Origin: Runella zeae DSM 19591 | GTDB lineage: Bacteria > Bacteroidota > Bacteroidia > Cytophagales > Spirosomataceae | NCBI RefSeq assembly: GCF_000423565.1 | Contig: NZ_KE384040.1 | Location: 135,668-199,667, forward strand | Reading direction: 5' to 3' | Length of the DNA: 64,000 bases | Shown here: piece by piece, positions 7,996-17,417 of the stretch | Numbering within the stretch: the stretch's first letter is position 1 | Layout: every line of letters begins with the position of its first letter | Position numbers and translations under genes: made by a program | Notes under the pieces: model-generated | Databases searched by the model: none | Seen by the model: the letters and a program-made list of their open reading frames with translations, nothing else | Told to the model about the DNA's origin: nothing

Positions 7996-10407
7996 ATGAT
8001 AACCCACATCTTTTACTTTGGGAGGACAGCCTTTGGGAGGTGTCGTTTATTGATTATCCTCTTGATATTGTTAAGTTTTCATAGCGAAGCTTCCCATATT
8101 TTTGGCGGGGATTTCAGTATGGTAGCCCTGCCCACACAAGGCAGTTACCGATTGGTGTTGAATGTATATGCGGATGCAAGTACTCTTCAAAGTGGTAACA
8201 ATGACCAATCTGTAACTATCTTTTTGCGGAGACGGAAAGACAATTTATTAATGGGGACTTTTGTATTGCCTCAAGCCACTAATACTCCGATTGTTTATCA
8301 AAATGTAGCCTGTGCAGGGAGTGGAGGACTCCAAACTCAAGCCCTGCAATACAGTTTGGATATTGCGCTCAATCCCAATTTGTATAATGATTTGGAGGGC
8401 TATTATGGGGTATGGGAAAGATGTTGCCGGACCGACGGGGTTGATAATTTAGCCAATCAAGGAAAATTTGTAGGTATGGTTTTTATGCTAGAATTTCCGG
8501 CGATTAGCCAAAATGGGCAATTTTTTAAAAATTCTTCACCTGTCTTTGGATTCCCAAATGGCGATTATATCTGTGTCAACAAACCTTTTGCTATGAGTAT
8601 GAAAGCTACTGATGCCGATGGGGATGAACTTCGGTATTCGCTCGTTACTCCTTTACAGGGATTTACCACAGATGCTTCCACGAACGGTTCGGCGGCAACT
8701 TCGAGGGCTCCTTTTCCGCCAGTTTTATGGGCGAGTAATGTGAGCCTCAACAATGTCATTGAAGGAAATCCCCCTTTGGCTATCAATGTTACTACAGGAT
8801 TGCTTACTGTAAAGGCAACACAATTAGGGCGTTATGCTTTTGCTATATTGGTCGAGGAATATCGTAATGGCGTAAAAATTGGCGCAGTCAGAAGAGATTT
8901 TCAATTGAAAGTGATTGATTGTATGAATACGCCTCCGCCTGTTCCTACTGTATTTAAGGGTTCCAACCTATCTACCCCGGCGGCTACTGTAGAAATTTGT
9001 GAAGGAGAAACCGTAGAGCTTACTTTTAATTCACAGCCCAATATCTCTTATCAGTGGATTCGTAATGGTAACAATCTTTTAAATCAAAAAAACAACCGAA
9101 TCACAGTCTCTGAGGCTGGTAGCTATCAAGTTTCGGCTAGTTTTTCCAATCAATGTTCCATAGATACGGTCTCGCAGATAGTAAATGTAGTAAAAGCAAA
9201 CGGCCCTCTTGCGGTAGTAACCGACTCCCTAAAATTGTGTAAAGGAGGGCGGGGTGTACTTCAAGCTACAAATAATCCTACTTATCAATACAATTGGGCT
9301 GGCAATGGACAATTACTCACAGCTTCATCTCAAAACACCCTCTCGGTGACTCAGGAGGGGCGGTATGTGGTGTCAGTGACCTCTCCTGATTTTGTATGTA
9401 CGACCAAAGATACTGCCGTAGTAATTTTTCTCCCTACTCCCAATAAACCTACCTTAAGTGCCTCCAAAAAAATACTGTGCATGAGTGATTCAATCAATTT
9501 AATCACGCAAACTCAGACAGGATTTTCAAACGAATGGCTGCGAGCGGGACAAGTGATGGTAAACAACAAAAACAATCATTATGTAAAGGAAGCTGGGGTA
9601 TATCAAGTTCGATTTTTCAAAGATGGGTGTGATGCTATTTCCGATACTTTTAGGGTATTTCCTCCTGTTGTTGTAGATATGGTGATAGACTCTATTGCGC
9701 CATTTTGTTTGAATACTGTCCTGAAAATTCCTCTTAAAGCTGTGCCATTAGGAGGAGTGTTTTCAGGAAAAGGTATTGAAAATCAAGAGTTTGATGTGGA
9801 AGTCGCTGGAGCTGGAAGGCATACTGTGGTATATGAAGTAAAAACAGAAGGAGAATGTATTCATAAAAAAACAACGATTGTTCAGATATATAGTTTACCC
9901 GAAATCAATCTTACTGATAATATCTCCGTGGGAATAGGCTCGGCGGTAGTACTGCCCGCCCTCGTGACTGCCACTGGAAACGTTAGCTACGAATGGCTAC
10001 CCCCTACTAATTTAAATGATGCTAAAGTGCAGCGACCTGTAGCTACTCCTGAACAAACTCTTGTATATAAATTGACGGTCAAAGACCAGAATGATTGTAG
10101 CTCGGTAGATTCGATACGCGTTCTTGTGTTTCAGGTTGTGTATCCTCCTGACGCCTTTAGCCCTAACAATGATCAAATTAATGATGTTTGGGAAATCAAA
10201 AACATAGATAAATATCCTAATGCCGAGGTAACAGTTTATAACCGATGGGGTGAAGTGATATTCTATGAAAAAGAGGGTTACAAAAATCCTTGGGATGGTA
10301 CTTTCAATGGTACTAAAGTAGCGTCTGGTGAGTATACTTATTTACTTCGATTGGGTAAGGAAGCCGATTTTAATGAACAACGTGGCAAAGTGATGGTGCT
10401 GCGATAA
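7996..10407 (+). CDS. Secreted Ig-repeat surface protein with gliding-motility C-terminal domain, paralogue of upstream gene
   Basis: An 803-residue paralogue of the upstream protein. An N-terminal hydrophobic segment (RLLIILLILLSFHSEA) forms the signal peptide. The shared N-terminal domain follows, with WERCCR, DADGDELRYSLVTP and ILVEEYRNGVKIG. There are fewer Ig-like units than in the neighbour (YQWIRNGN, YNWAGNG, NEWLRAGQ), and the C-terminal CHU_C/type B sorting domain reads FSPNNDQINDVWEIKN, YNRWGEVIF, NPWDGTFNG and SGEYTYLL. Export through the type IX secretion system to the cell surface is expected from the family; the binding role is inferred only from the Ig folds. The pair looks like a tandem duplication that diverged by loss or gain of repeats. 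Confidence 0.9.
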   Translation: MITHIFYFGRTAFGRCRLLIILLILLSFHSEASHIFGGDFSMVALPTQGSYRLVLNVYADASTLQSGNNDQSVTIFLRRRKDNLLMGTFVLPQATNTPIVYQNVACAGSGGLQTQALQYSLDIALNPNLYNDLEGYYGVWERCCRTDGVDNLANQGKFVGMVFMLEFPAISQNGQFFKNSSPVFGFPNGDYICVNKPFAMSMKATDADGDELRYSLVTPLQGFTTDASTNGSAATSRAPFPPVLWASNVSLNNVIEGNPPLAINVTTGLLTVKATQLGRYAFAILVEEYRNGVKIGAVRRDFQLKVIDCMNTPPPVPTVFKGSNLSTPAATVEICEGETVELTFNSQPNISYQWIRNGNNLLNQKNNRITVSEAGSYQVSASFSNQCSIDTVSQIVNVVKANGPLAVVTDSLKLCKGGRGVLQATNNPTYQYNWAGNGQLLTASSQNTLSVTQEGRYVVSVTSPDFVCTTKDTAVVIFLPTPNKPTLSASKKILCMSDSINLITQTQTGFSNEWLRAGQVMVNNKNNHYVKEAGVYQVRFFKDGCDAISDTFRVFPPVVVDMVIDSIAPFCLNTVLKIPLKAVPLGGVFSGKGIENQEFDVEVAGAGRHTVVYEVKTEGECIHKKTTIVQIYSLPEINLTDNISVGIGSAVVLPALVTATGNVSYEWLPPTNLNDAKVQRPVATPEQTLVYKLTVKDQNDCSSVDSIRVLVFQVVYPPDAFSPNNDQINDVWEIKNIDKYPNAEVTVYNRWGEVIFYEKEGYKNPWDGTFNGTKVASGEYTYLLRLGKEADFNEQRGKVMVLR

Positions 10408-10451
10408 TTGGAGCTTTCTACTATTTTTGCAGCTAAAGCAAAAATGAAAGT

Positions 10452-11723
10452 ATGGACGACCAATCGCCCGAACACTACGAACTTAATTGGGCAGGCAAAG
10501 CTGCCGCCCGTGCTCAAATTAAACAGCTGGCTTCGACTTGTTTGTATAACAAAAAAACGCTTGTGGTTGATAATGAGGAGCTAATGTCAAGCTCCGCATT
10601 CATAGAAGGTGAAAATTTAGAAGCTTTACGGGTGCTGCAATCTACCCACTCAGGTAAGGTCAAAATGATATACATTGACCCACCTTACAACACGGGAAGC
10701 AATGATTTTGTGTATGCCGACAATTTTTCCAAAACAGGACACGGACATTCGGCGTGGCTGTCGATGATGTATCCTCGACTGGTATTGGCCAAAAATCTTT
10801 TGCGGGAAGATGGCGTAATCTTTGTGAGTATTGACGAAAACGAGTACGCGAATTTGAAACTTTTGATGGATGAGATATTCGGTGAAAAAAACTTTCGTAA
10901 TACTTTCATCGCGCGTCGCCACGACAAAAACCTGAATCGGCAGTTTATGGCCAAAGGCTTGCGTTCGTTTAATGTGGGTTTTGAACATATACTTTGTTAT
11001 GCCAAATCGGATGCTTTTACGTTTCAGCCTGTTTATCGAGCTTCCAACGAAATACGTCAAACGACGGGTTACTGGAAGGGGTTTTGGAATGATGCTGATA
11101 GGCCTACGATGAGATACGATATTCTAGGTTTTACGCCCGAAACAGGCCAATGGAAATGGAGTCAAGAAAAAGGCTTGGAAGCCGTGGCCAATTATCAAAA
11201 ATACCTCACCGAATATGCCCACAAGATGTCGTTGGAAGCGTATTGGGAGCAGACGGGTCGTAAGCTGCTCTTTATTCGCCGCAATCCCAACGGAAAAGGC
11301 AAAAATAAGGGCGTCGAAAATTGGATTCCTCCTTCAGATGGTATTTTACGCACTACCAACTGGACAGATTTGTTGATTTCGAAAGATGAAAAGGAGGTAC
11401 AGGGGCTTTTTGACTTCCCCAAAAATATTGAAGTCCTCAAAAACCTTATTCTCGCGGCGGGTTGTGGAGAGGGCGATGTAATTTTAGACTTTTTTGCTGG
11501 CTCTGGTTCAACGGCTCAGGCTGTATTGCAGCTCAACGAAGAAGACGGCCGACGTCGAATTTTTTTATTAGTGCAAATCGCCGCCCCTTGCCCAATAGAT
11601 AGCGATGCTTATCAGGCGGGTTATGTTACTTTGGCTGATATTACACGACAACGTATTATGAATGTTTGTGCAAACCTAAAATCTTCGCCCAAAGTGCTTT
11701 TCTATCGACTAGGGAAAGCATAA
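10452..11723 (+). CDS. Site-specific DNA methyltransferase, type III Mod-like (beta-class, adenine), orphan
   Basis: A 423-residue amino-methyltransferase. Catalytic motif IV is IDPPYNTGSNDFVY at about residues 75-88, and the AdoMet-binding motif I is LDFFAGSGSTAQAV near the C-terminus. That order (IV before I) is the beta class, as in type III Mod subunits, which make N6-methyladenine. The region between the motifs (about residues 150-330) would be the target recognition domain. The protein is shorter than typical type III Mod subunits, and no Res/helicase gene is adjacent. It may be an orphan regulatory methyltransferase or a relic of a restriction system. The start 44 bp after the preceding stop is preceded by TATTTTTG (10422-10429), a good TAnnTTTG -7 box. 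Confidence 0.88.
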   Translation: MDDQSPEHYELNWAGKAAARAQIKQLASTCLYNKKTLVVDNEELMSSSAFIEGENLEALRVLQSTHSGKVKMIYIDPPYNTGSNDFVYADNFSKTGHGHSAWLSMMYPRLVLAKNLLREDGVIFVSIDENEYANLKLLMDEIFGEKNFRNTFIARRHDKNLNRQFMAKGLRSFNVGFEHILCYAKSDAFTFQPVYRASNEIRQTTGYWKGFWNDADRPTMRYDILGFTPETGQWKWSQEKGLEAVANYQKYLTEYAHKMSLEAYWEQTGRKLLFIRRNPNGKGKNKGVENWIPPSDGILRTTNWTDLLISKDEKEVQGLFDFPKNIEVLKNLILAAGCGEGDVILDFFAGSGSTAQAVLQLNEEDGRRRIFLLVQIAAPCPIDSDAYQAGYVTLADITRQRIMNVCANLKSSPKVLFYRLGKA

Positions 11724-11732
11724 GAAATGAAA

Positions 11733-11765
11733 AGACTTTCCAAGCTTCAAAAACTTGGAAAGTCT
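11733..11765. terminator. 12-bp palindrome of the CCAAG/CTTGG family, likely bidirectional terminator
   Basis: A perfect 12-bp inverted repeat (AGACTTTCCAAG at 11733-11744, complement 11754-11765) sits between the convergent methyltransferase and oxidoreductase genes. It belongs to a palindrome family also found at 32375, 32414, 40095 and 55546. No strong T tract follows. Confidence 0.6.
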
Positions 11766-11784
11766 AGCAAATGACCTGAAAGTT

Positions 11785-13152
11785 TTAAACCTTATCGGGG
11801 TTTGGGTGCGTCCACCCTTGGCGATAAGGTCGTTGGAGAAGACCATTGGCTTCGCGATCGCCAACGATACTACGGGTTTTGGGGTCATACACAAGAGGTC
11901 GGCCAATCTGCATAGAAATATTGGCCAAAATACAACTTGCCGTTGAGATGTGGCCTTCTTCAATATCAGCTACCGGGCGGCTATTGTTTTCGATAGCTGC
12001 TAAGAAATCCAACATATGAAGTCGTGTAGCAGGAGCAGCGTTGAGCTCAATGCGTTCTTCGGTTAAGTCTTCGGGGTATTTTTCTTTTTCAAAAACTACA
12101 TCTTTGTGAATACGTTCGCCTTTTCCCTGTGGAATAAAATCATAGGCCATGGTACTGCCCCAAAGGGTCCCTTTATCTCCATACAATGTAAACGACCACG
12201 GATAGTCGGGGTTGTTGGGCGTACCCCAAGAGCGGTGTTGCCATACGCAGTTTAGACCATCATACTCAAAAATGGCCGATTGAGTATCGGCAATATTGGA
12301 TTTTCCTTCTTTTTGTACATAAATACCACCCGTAGAACTAATACGTTTGGGCCAGCCTAGTTGGAGCATCCAACGAACCGTATCAAACATGTGAATACAC
12401 ATATCACCCATGATGCCATTGCCGTATTCCATGAAGGTACGCCACCAACGGATATGAGGAAGACCATCATAAGGACGGAGCGGAGCGGGACCCGTCCACA
12501 TTTCGTAGTCCAAAAAATCAGGCACAGCTTGTACAGGTGGGTTGCCGTTGTTGCGCATATGATAATAACAGCACATTTCTACGTGCGAGATTTTACCCAA
12601 AAGACCTGCATCAACGATATTCTTTTTGGCTTCGATTAAGTGAGGGGTGCTTTTGCGTTGGGTTCCTACTTGTACTACACGCTTGTATTTACGAGCAGCG
12701 GCGACCATTGCTTCACCTTCCATTACATCTACGCTGATGGGTTTTTGGACATATACGTGGGCGCCAGCCTTCACGGCGTCGATGGTCTGAAGAGCGTGCC
12801 AATGGTCGGGCGTGCCGATGAGTACAATATCCATTTCATTTTCGGCGAGCATTTTTTGATAATCACCATACTGGCGAGGGACTTTACCTGATTTTTGGCG
12901 TTTGCTAACGAGCGTAGCCGCTGCCGAAAGCTGATTTTTGTCAACATCACAAAGTGCAACCACCTCTACAGGGGCTACCTGAATAAGGCGAAATAAGTCA
13001 CTTTTACCATACCAACCCGTACCAATAAGCCCCACGCGGAGGGTTTTGGCAGGGTGAATGATATCCATACCTTGCGCCCCAAAAGCGGTAAGGGCGAGAG
13101 AAGCGGCAGTTCCTTGCAAAAAACGGCGACGATTGATGTAAAATGAATCCAT
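11785..13152 (-). CDS. Tat-exported Gfo/Idh/MocA family oxidoreductase
   Basis: A 455-residue NAD(P)-dependent oxidoreductase of the sugar-dehydrogenase-like Gfo/Idh/MocA family. The N-terminus carries a twin-arginine signal (NRRRFLQG followed by a hydrophobic Ala/Leu stretch), so it is exported folded to the periplasm. The Rossmann fingerprint is LRVGLIGTGWYGKSDLFR at about residues 38-55, and EKP-like 'YVQKPISVD' marks the family's conserved Lys-Pro. The C-terminal alpha/beta domain contains GDMCIHMFDTVRWML. Such Tat-bearing members in Bacteroidota are often near glycan-degradation genes, and here it lies beside a GH116 enzyme and upstream of a PUL. The substrate cannot be read from sequence. 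Confidence 0.92.
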   Translation of the reverse strand: MDSFYINRRRFLQGTAASLALTAFGAQGMDIIHPAKTLRVGLIGTGWYGKSDLFRLIQVAPVEVVALCDVDKNQLSAAATLVSKRQKSGKVPRQYGDYQKMLAENEMDIVLIGTPDHWHALQTIDAVKAGAHVYVQKPISVDVMEGEAMVAAARKYKRVVQVGTQRKSTPHLIEAKKNIVDAGLLGKISHVEMCCYYHMRNNGNPPVQAVPDFLDYEMWTGPAPLRPYDGLPHIRWWRTFMEYGNGIMGDMCIHMFDTVRWMLQLGWPKRISSTGGIYVQKEGKSNIADTQSAIFEYDGLNCVWQHRSWGTPNNPDYPWSFTLYGDKGTLWGSTMAYDFIPQGKGERIHKDVVFEKEKYPEDLTEERIELNAAPATRLHMLDFLAAIENNSRPVADIEEGHISTASCILANISMQIGRPLVYDPKTRSIVGDREANGLLQRPYRQGWTHPNPDKV

Positions 13153-13375
13153 GAAAAGTTTAGGGGTTTGGAGGATATTTCAGTATCGGGGGTTTGTTTA
13201 TTAAAGTGAAAGCCGCTAGAGAAATACCCTTTGGAAGATAATTTTTGAAAAGAGACAGACTTGAAAAAAATCGTATCTTTTTGCCTATAAAAAATAGGCC
13301 AATGATATTTTTCTAATATTTGCGGGAATAAATAGAACGAACGATTGTGTAATGTTTACCAAAAATCAGACTACT

Positions 13376-13948
13376 ATGAAAAATTGCTCATTATTTCTTT
13401 CAATGATTTGTGTATTAGGAATAGCTAAAACCCACGCCCAACAATTTGATATTATCTTAGGAATGGGTTTCTATGCTACTCCTTCGTTGAAGCCAGTAGA
13501 GCCAGCTTATTATTTCAATGGGGAATTTGAATATCATCTCCCTAACAATAAGTGGGCGCTTTCGGCGGGTATCATTCGAGCCAAATACACCTATCGCTTA
13601 GAAGGCTCTAGAAGAACTTTGGGGGGAATACCTATCAATCAAGGGTCAGAATTGCAAAGTAATTTTCTGTTGAAGTATAAGTTTTTTTCTAAAAATTGGC
13701 TGACAGTGCAAGCAGGTGCTGGTGTAGGGCTGGTGACTATGGGCAGGGTAGAAGAGATTCTAAACGACCGAAGTGTAAGTTATTTATACGAAGTGTCCAA
13801 TACTGATGTAGGTTTTCCCCTAGCGGTAGAAGCTTATACCAACCTTACAAAGCACTTTATCGCAGGGGTCAAATTAGGCTCTTTTATTTTTCCTGATTAT
13901 CCTATCATCGGCTACAACGTGAGTCTACAACTGCGATATAGGTTTTGA
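13376..13948 (+). CDS. Small outer-membrane beta-barrel-like secreted protein
   Basis: I prefer the ATG at 13376 over the in-frame ATG at 13352, because it gives a clean signal peptide (MKNCSLFLSMICVLGIAKTHAQ). The mature part is about 170 residues of alternating polar and hydrophobic strands (GEFEYHLPNNKWALSAG, NFLLKYKFF, LTVQAGAGVGLV) and ends with YNVSLQLRYRF. A terminal aromatic is typical of outer-membrane beta barrels. This suggests a small OmpW/OmpA-type or DUF3575-like barrel; I do not recognise a precise family. It is monocistronic and followed by a GC-rich hairpin shared with the convergent GH116 gene. Confidence 0.75.
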   Translation: MKNCSLFLSMICVLGIAKTHAQQFDIILGMGFYATPSLKPVEPAYYFNGEFEYHLPNNKWALSAGIIRAKYTYRLEGSRRTLGGIPINQGSELQSNFLLKYKFFSKNWLTVQAGAGVGLVTMGRVEEILNDRSVSYLYEVSNTDVGFPLAVEAYTNLTKHFIAGVKLGSFIFPDYPIIGYNVSLQLRYRF

Positions 13949-13949
13949 G

Positions 13950-13977
13950 ACGGCGGCGTTCTGTATACCGCCGCCGT
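13950..13977. terminator. GC-rich hairpin between convergent genes
   Basis: A 9-bp perfect stem (ACGGCGGCG at 13950-13958, complement 13969-13977) lies immediately after the stop of the barrel protein and before the stop of the convergent GH116 gene. It is probably a shared terminator. Confidence 0.7.
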
Positions 13978-13982
13978 TAAGG

Positions 13983-16544
13983 TCAAGGTAAAGAGATAGT
14001 GATAGATTGCTTTTCTTTTAGGGTATGACCTGCGGCAAAGTTTTTGGCATTTTTGCCCAATGACAGATTTTCCAAAGGAAGACTGCCGTTGAGTACAGTC
14101 AGTTTTGTTTGCCATCCATTTCCTGCTTTTGTAAATTGGACTTCTCCATAAGCGTAGCCATTTGACCAAAAATAAGAACCTACTTTGGGCGTAAAAGCCA
14201 TCGATTTTTTTACCCCCGAATACTGAAAACCTGTGAGTGCCAATACCGCCCCCCAGCTTGTCATGGCGCGGGCGTAGTGGTGGCCGCATTCGGCTTCATC
14301 AAAGGGGCTGCGTTTTTGGCCGTCGTAGCGGTCTCGGATATTTTTGATACAAGTCAAGCCCGTTTCGGTTTGTCCTTCGTAAAGCATCCCGATAGCGGCG
14401 GTGTATTCAAATCCTGTCATTACTTCTGAAAAATAAGGAAAGGGAATAGTAGGCCGACCTCCGCGTGGATAACTTGCCATCAGCAACGCCGCCTCGTCGC
14501 CCAGTGCATAGGAGCGCATATTGTTGAAATGGTTGAGCATCGTAGGGCGATAATTATACTTCATGATACTCTGCAAGGTTTTCTGGACGTTTTGCGGGTT
14601 TACCAGATAGCCGAGCCCATATACATGCGCCATGTATTGCCCAATCAACTGATCTACCAAACATCCTTTGCCCAGCTGATAAGGCGGGTCGTTGGTATAA
14701 GCACGGCCACTTGCTACGGTAGCCATCAAAATATCTTCTTTACGGGAGGCAGTTTGTATGATTTGTTCGTAATACTCGCCATTGAAAAGTTTTTCATCGG
14801 CAAAGCGGCGTCCTTGTTCAAACAACCGACGACATTCTGCCGCAAAGATAGGCTCGCCCATTGCTTTGGCCATTTCTTCCATTGCCCGTAGTGCGCCCAA
14901 GTACCATATTTGCATCTGAGGATTGGGGCCATAGTATTCTACGTCCATGGTGTTGTGTTGTACACCTTCCATGACGCCGTCTTTGTCACCGTCCCAGCCA
15001 CCTTTAAGCCAAGCAAATTCTAAAGAACGCTTGACGGAAGGATACAACTCTTTAAGAAGCTGCAAATCTCCCGACAATTGCCAGTCGCGATACATCCGCA
15101 TGATAGTTCCCATCTGACCATCGGCGGCGGCGGCTTTGTAAGACTGAGCTTTGGTGGCCAAAGGCAATCCTACTCTAAAACTCATAAAACCCGTTTCGTC
15201 GGTGGCAAGGCCAAACTCCGTTTTGCGCATGGTTTGGGCCAATTTTCCAAACAAAAATCCCGTCGCTTGTTCATAGTTCCATACGTGTGTGCAGGAGCCT
15301 TGGCAAGAACCATAATTGTCCATGCAGCCTTCCCAGCCCATCATAGTGCCGTCTTTGACCCGAAATACCGTTTGCGAGCGTAGGGTGCTGAGGTTGAATA
15401 AGGCTGATTCTTTGACTACTTCGGGTAAATTACTTTTGGCAAAAGCACGCACAAATTCAAGCGTTTTTTGTTCCAAAATGGGCAATTGCATGGCGGCTTT
15501 TTCGGCTACTTCCCAAGCATCGGCGTATTGGGTAGCGTAGTAATTGCCCACGTTTTCGGCCGACCAAGCAAAACGATTGGGAAAATGCCAAGTGATATAA
15601 AATGGAATAACGCGGGTTTGATGGGCTGGAATTTGGATTTTTACTGCCAAAGAAGCCTGAGGGTCGTTGTCGACAAGCGTGGTTTTGTCGGTGAGCTCGC
15701 CGTCGGCACTGAAATCATCCCAAAAGTCTAAAAGTGCATTTTCCCAGTCATTTAAACGCGAACTGCGGCGGTAGCTCACTCCCTCTCTCGCCGTTGTCAC
15801 TAGCGCCATTGTACCCCATTGTTCGGTTGTTTTTTTGACACTATCTGAGTACATAAAGATTCCTTGGACCTGCCCTGTTTTGCGGAACGTGTTTTGATTG
15901 TAGCGTGACCCAATCGGAATCAGATCACCCTTCCAATCCATGCGGGTTTTGGAGCCATCATTGCCGATAAAATTTCGCATCAAACCACATACTGCTACCG
16001 TGATAGGTTGGTTGCTCGTATTGTGAACAGCATAATTGAGTACCGCCAAAGGCATCCCACTTGCATCAGCATCGGTTGGGATGAGTGGATTGTAAGCCGT
16101 TAGCGTTACTTCTACGGGGAGCGAGGGGTCAGAGAGATTGACCCTGCCGAAGGGATAGGACGCATCAAAAGAAACATTTCTGAAACGAGGAATACCGTGA
16201 TTGTCGACGGGGCGGCCTTCTTTGTCTTGGTAATCCACGGGGTCGAGCGGCCCCATGAGACCTTTGGTGTGGGTTTTGCCATTGGATTCTTTGATAAAAA
16301 TGGAGAAAAAAGGAACGCCATTGCCCATTTGTCCACCACTGAAGCCTTTGGCAGGGCGATTCATGATTTCCCAATCTTTGAGTTCCCCTTTGCCCGAAAT
16401 GGAAACAGTACCCGTACCGATACCACCCAGCGGTAACGCTACGCGGTAAAGGTGCTGTTGGTCGTAATGTTTGATGACCGGAAAATCTTGGGCGTAGAGC
16501 GAAAAGCTCATCAAAAACAATCCCAAAGTGATAAATGATTTCAT
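13983..16544 (-). CDS. Secreted GH116 family beta-glucosidase/glucosylceramidase-like glycoside hydrolase
   Basis: An 853-residue secreted enzyme with signal peptide MKSFITLGLFLMSFSLYAQ. The N-terminal half matches the GBA2-type N-domain (GGIGTGTVSISGKGELKDWE). The C-terminal half is the GH116 (alpha/alpha)6 catalytic domain, with HNTMDVEYYGPN as the nucleophile region and RDRYDGQKRSPFDEAEC, where the acidic residues around PFDE are the likely acid/base, followed by GHHYARAMTSWG. Family members hydrolyse beta-glucosidic (also beta-xylosidic) bonds of glycosides or glycolipids with retention. It lies next to a Tat-exported oxidoreductase that may act on released sugar. Length and motifs look intact. 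Confidence 0.9.
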   Translation of the reverse strand: MKSFITLGLFLMSFSLYAQDFPVIKHYDQQHLYRVALPLGGIGTGTVSISGKGELKDWEIMNRPAKGFSGGQMGNGVPFFSIFIKESNGKTHTKGLMGPLDPVDYQDKEGRPVDNHGIPRFRNVSFDASYPFGRVNLSDPSLPVEVTLTAYNPLIPTDADASGMPLAVLNYAVHNTSNQPITVAVCGLMRNFIGNDGSKTRMDWKGDLIPIGSRYNQNTFRKTGQVQGIFMYSDSVKKTTEQWGTMALVTTAREGVSYRRSSRLNDWENALLDFWDDFSADGELTDKTTLVDNDPQASLAVKIQIPAHQTRVIPFYITWHFPNRFAWSAENVGNYYATQYADAWEVAEKAAMQLPILEQKTLEFVRAFAKSNLPEVVKESALFNLSTLRSQTVFRVKDGTMMGWEGCMDNYGSCQGSCTHVWNYEQATGFLFGKLAQTMRKTEFGLATDETGFMSFRVGLPLATKAQSYKAAAADGQMGTIMRMYRDWQLSGDLQLLKELYPSVKRSLEFAWLKGGWDGDKDGVMEGVQHNTMDVEYYGPNPQMQIWYLGALRAMEEMAKAMGEPIFAAECRRLFEQGRRFADEKLFNGEYYEQIIQTASRKEDILMATVASGRAYTNDPPYQLGKGCLVDQLIGQYMAHVYGLGYLVNPQNVQKTLQSIMKYNYRPTMLNHFNNMRSYALGDEAALLMASYPRGGRPTIPFPYFSEVMTGFEYTAAIGMLYEGQTETGLTCIKNIRDRYDGQKRSPFDEAECGHHYARAMTSWGAVLALTGFQYSGVKKSMAFTPKVGSYFWSNGYAYGEVQFTKAGNGWQTKLTVLNGSLPLENLSLGKNAKNFAAGHTLKEKQSITISLP

Positions 16545-16709
16545 GAAGAGTTTAGGATATTGATTAATGCTGTAAATTTGCCTTATTAAACTCTCTTTAT
16601 AAAATATCGAATCTACTTCAGTAAAAAGTTGCTTGCTTTTTACGAGCTACCTTGGACACTTGGCACAAGGGAAAAATCATATTGATTCTCAAATTTTATA
16701 AAGACTACA

Positions 16710-17354
16710 ATGGAACAAAATATAAAAGTTGCCGTCATCGGCGGTACAGGCAAATCTGGTAAATACCTTGTACAAGAGCTACTTTATCGAGGTTTTCAAA
16801 TCAAAATTCTTCTTCGAAATCCAGCGCATTTTCAAAGTGATAGTTCGCTAGTTGAGGTTATAAACGGCAATGTGACCGATGCTTCCTCTATTGATTCGCT
16901 GTTACAAGGTTGTCAAGCGGTGATTAGTACTTTGGGATTAGGGGCTCCACCTAGTGAGCCTACTATCTTTAGTGAATCTACTGCTCATGTACTAGAGGCG
17001 ATGAAAAAGCACGATATTGGCCGCTACATCCTCACTACAGGTCTGAATGTAGATACCCCTTTTGACCAGAAAAGCCCTAAAACAGCTTTTGCTACCGAAT
17101 GGATGAAGCAAAATTATCCGATTTCGACCACCAACAAGCAGCTTGAATATGAGCTTCTGGTGCATAGTGAAGTGGATTGGACGTTGGTAAGGCTGCCAAT
17201 GATTGAGCAAACCGACCAACGTGGACAAGTCAAGGTGAGTTTGGAGGATTGTGAGGGAGATAAAATCAGCGCAACCGATTTAGCCGACTTTCTTATCTTA
17301 CAGCTTACAGATACCCACTTTGTCCGAAAAGCCCCTTTTATTGCCACTGTTTGA
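16710..17354 (+). CDS. NAD(P)H-binding SDR-type epimerase/reductase (NmrA/BVR-B-like)
   Basis: A 214-residue atypical short-chain dehydrogenase. The glycine-rich cofactor motif is AVIGGTGKSGKYLV at about residues 9-22, followed by a typical ILLRNP beta-2 end and DASSIDSLLQGCQAVISTLG. The C-terminal half contains WTLVRLPMI, as in biliverdin-reductase-B/NmrA-like NAD(P)-binding proteins. Some act as flavin or quinone reductases and others are redox sensors; no specific substrate can be assigned. It stands alone, with a strong hairpin after the stop and a convergent frameshifted peptidase gene downstream. Confidence 0.85.
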   Translation: MEQNIKVAVIGGTGKSGKYLVQELLYRGFQIKILLRNPAHFQSDSSLVEVINGNVTDASSIDSLLQGCQAVISTLGLGAPPSEPTIFSESTAHVLEAMKKHDIGRYILTTGLNVDTPFDQKSPKTAFATEWMKQNYPISTTNKQLEYELLVHSEVDWTLVRLPMIEQTDQRGQVKVSLEDCEGDKISATDLADFLILQLTDTHFVRKAPFIATV

Positions 17355-17367
17355 TAGAAAAATATAC

Positions 17368-17395
17368 CGAAGGAGACAGATTTCAGTCTCCTTCG
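17368..17395. terminator. Hairpin terminator between convergent SDR and S41 peptidase genes
   Basis: A 10-bp perfect stem (CGAAGGAGAC at 17368-17377, complement 17386-17395) with an 8-nt loop lies 13 bp after the SDR stop and 22 bp before the frame-corrected end of the peptidase. Confidence 0.75.
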
Positions 17396-17417
17396 ATGTA
17401 AATTTAGGAAGATGACT

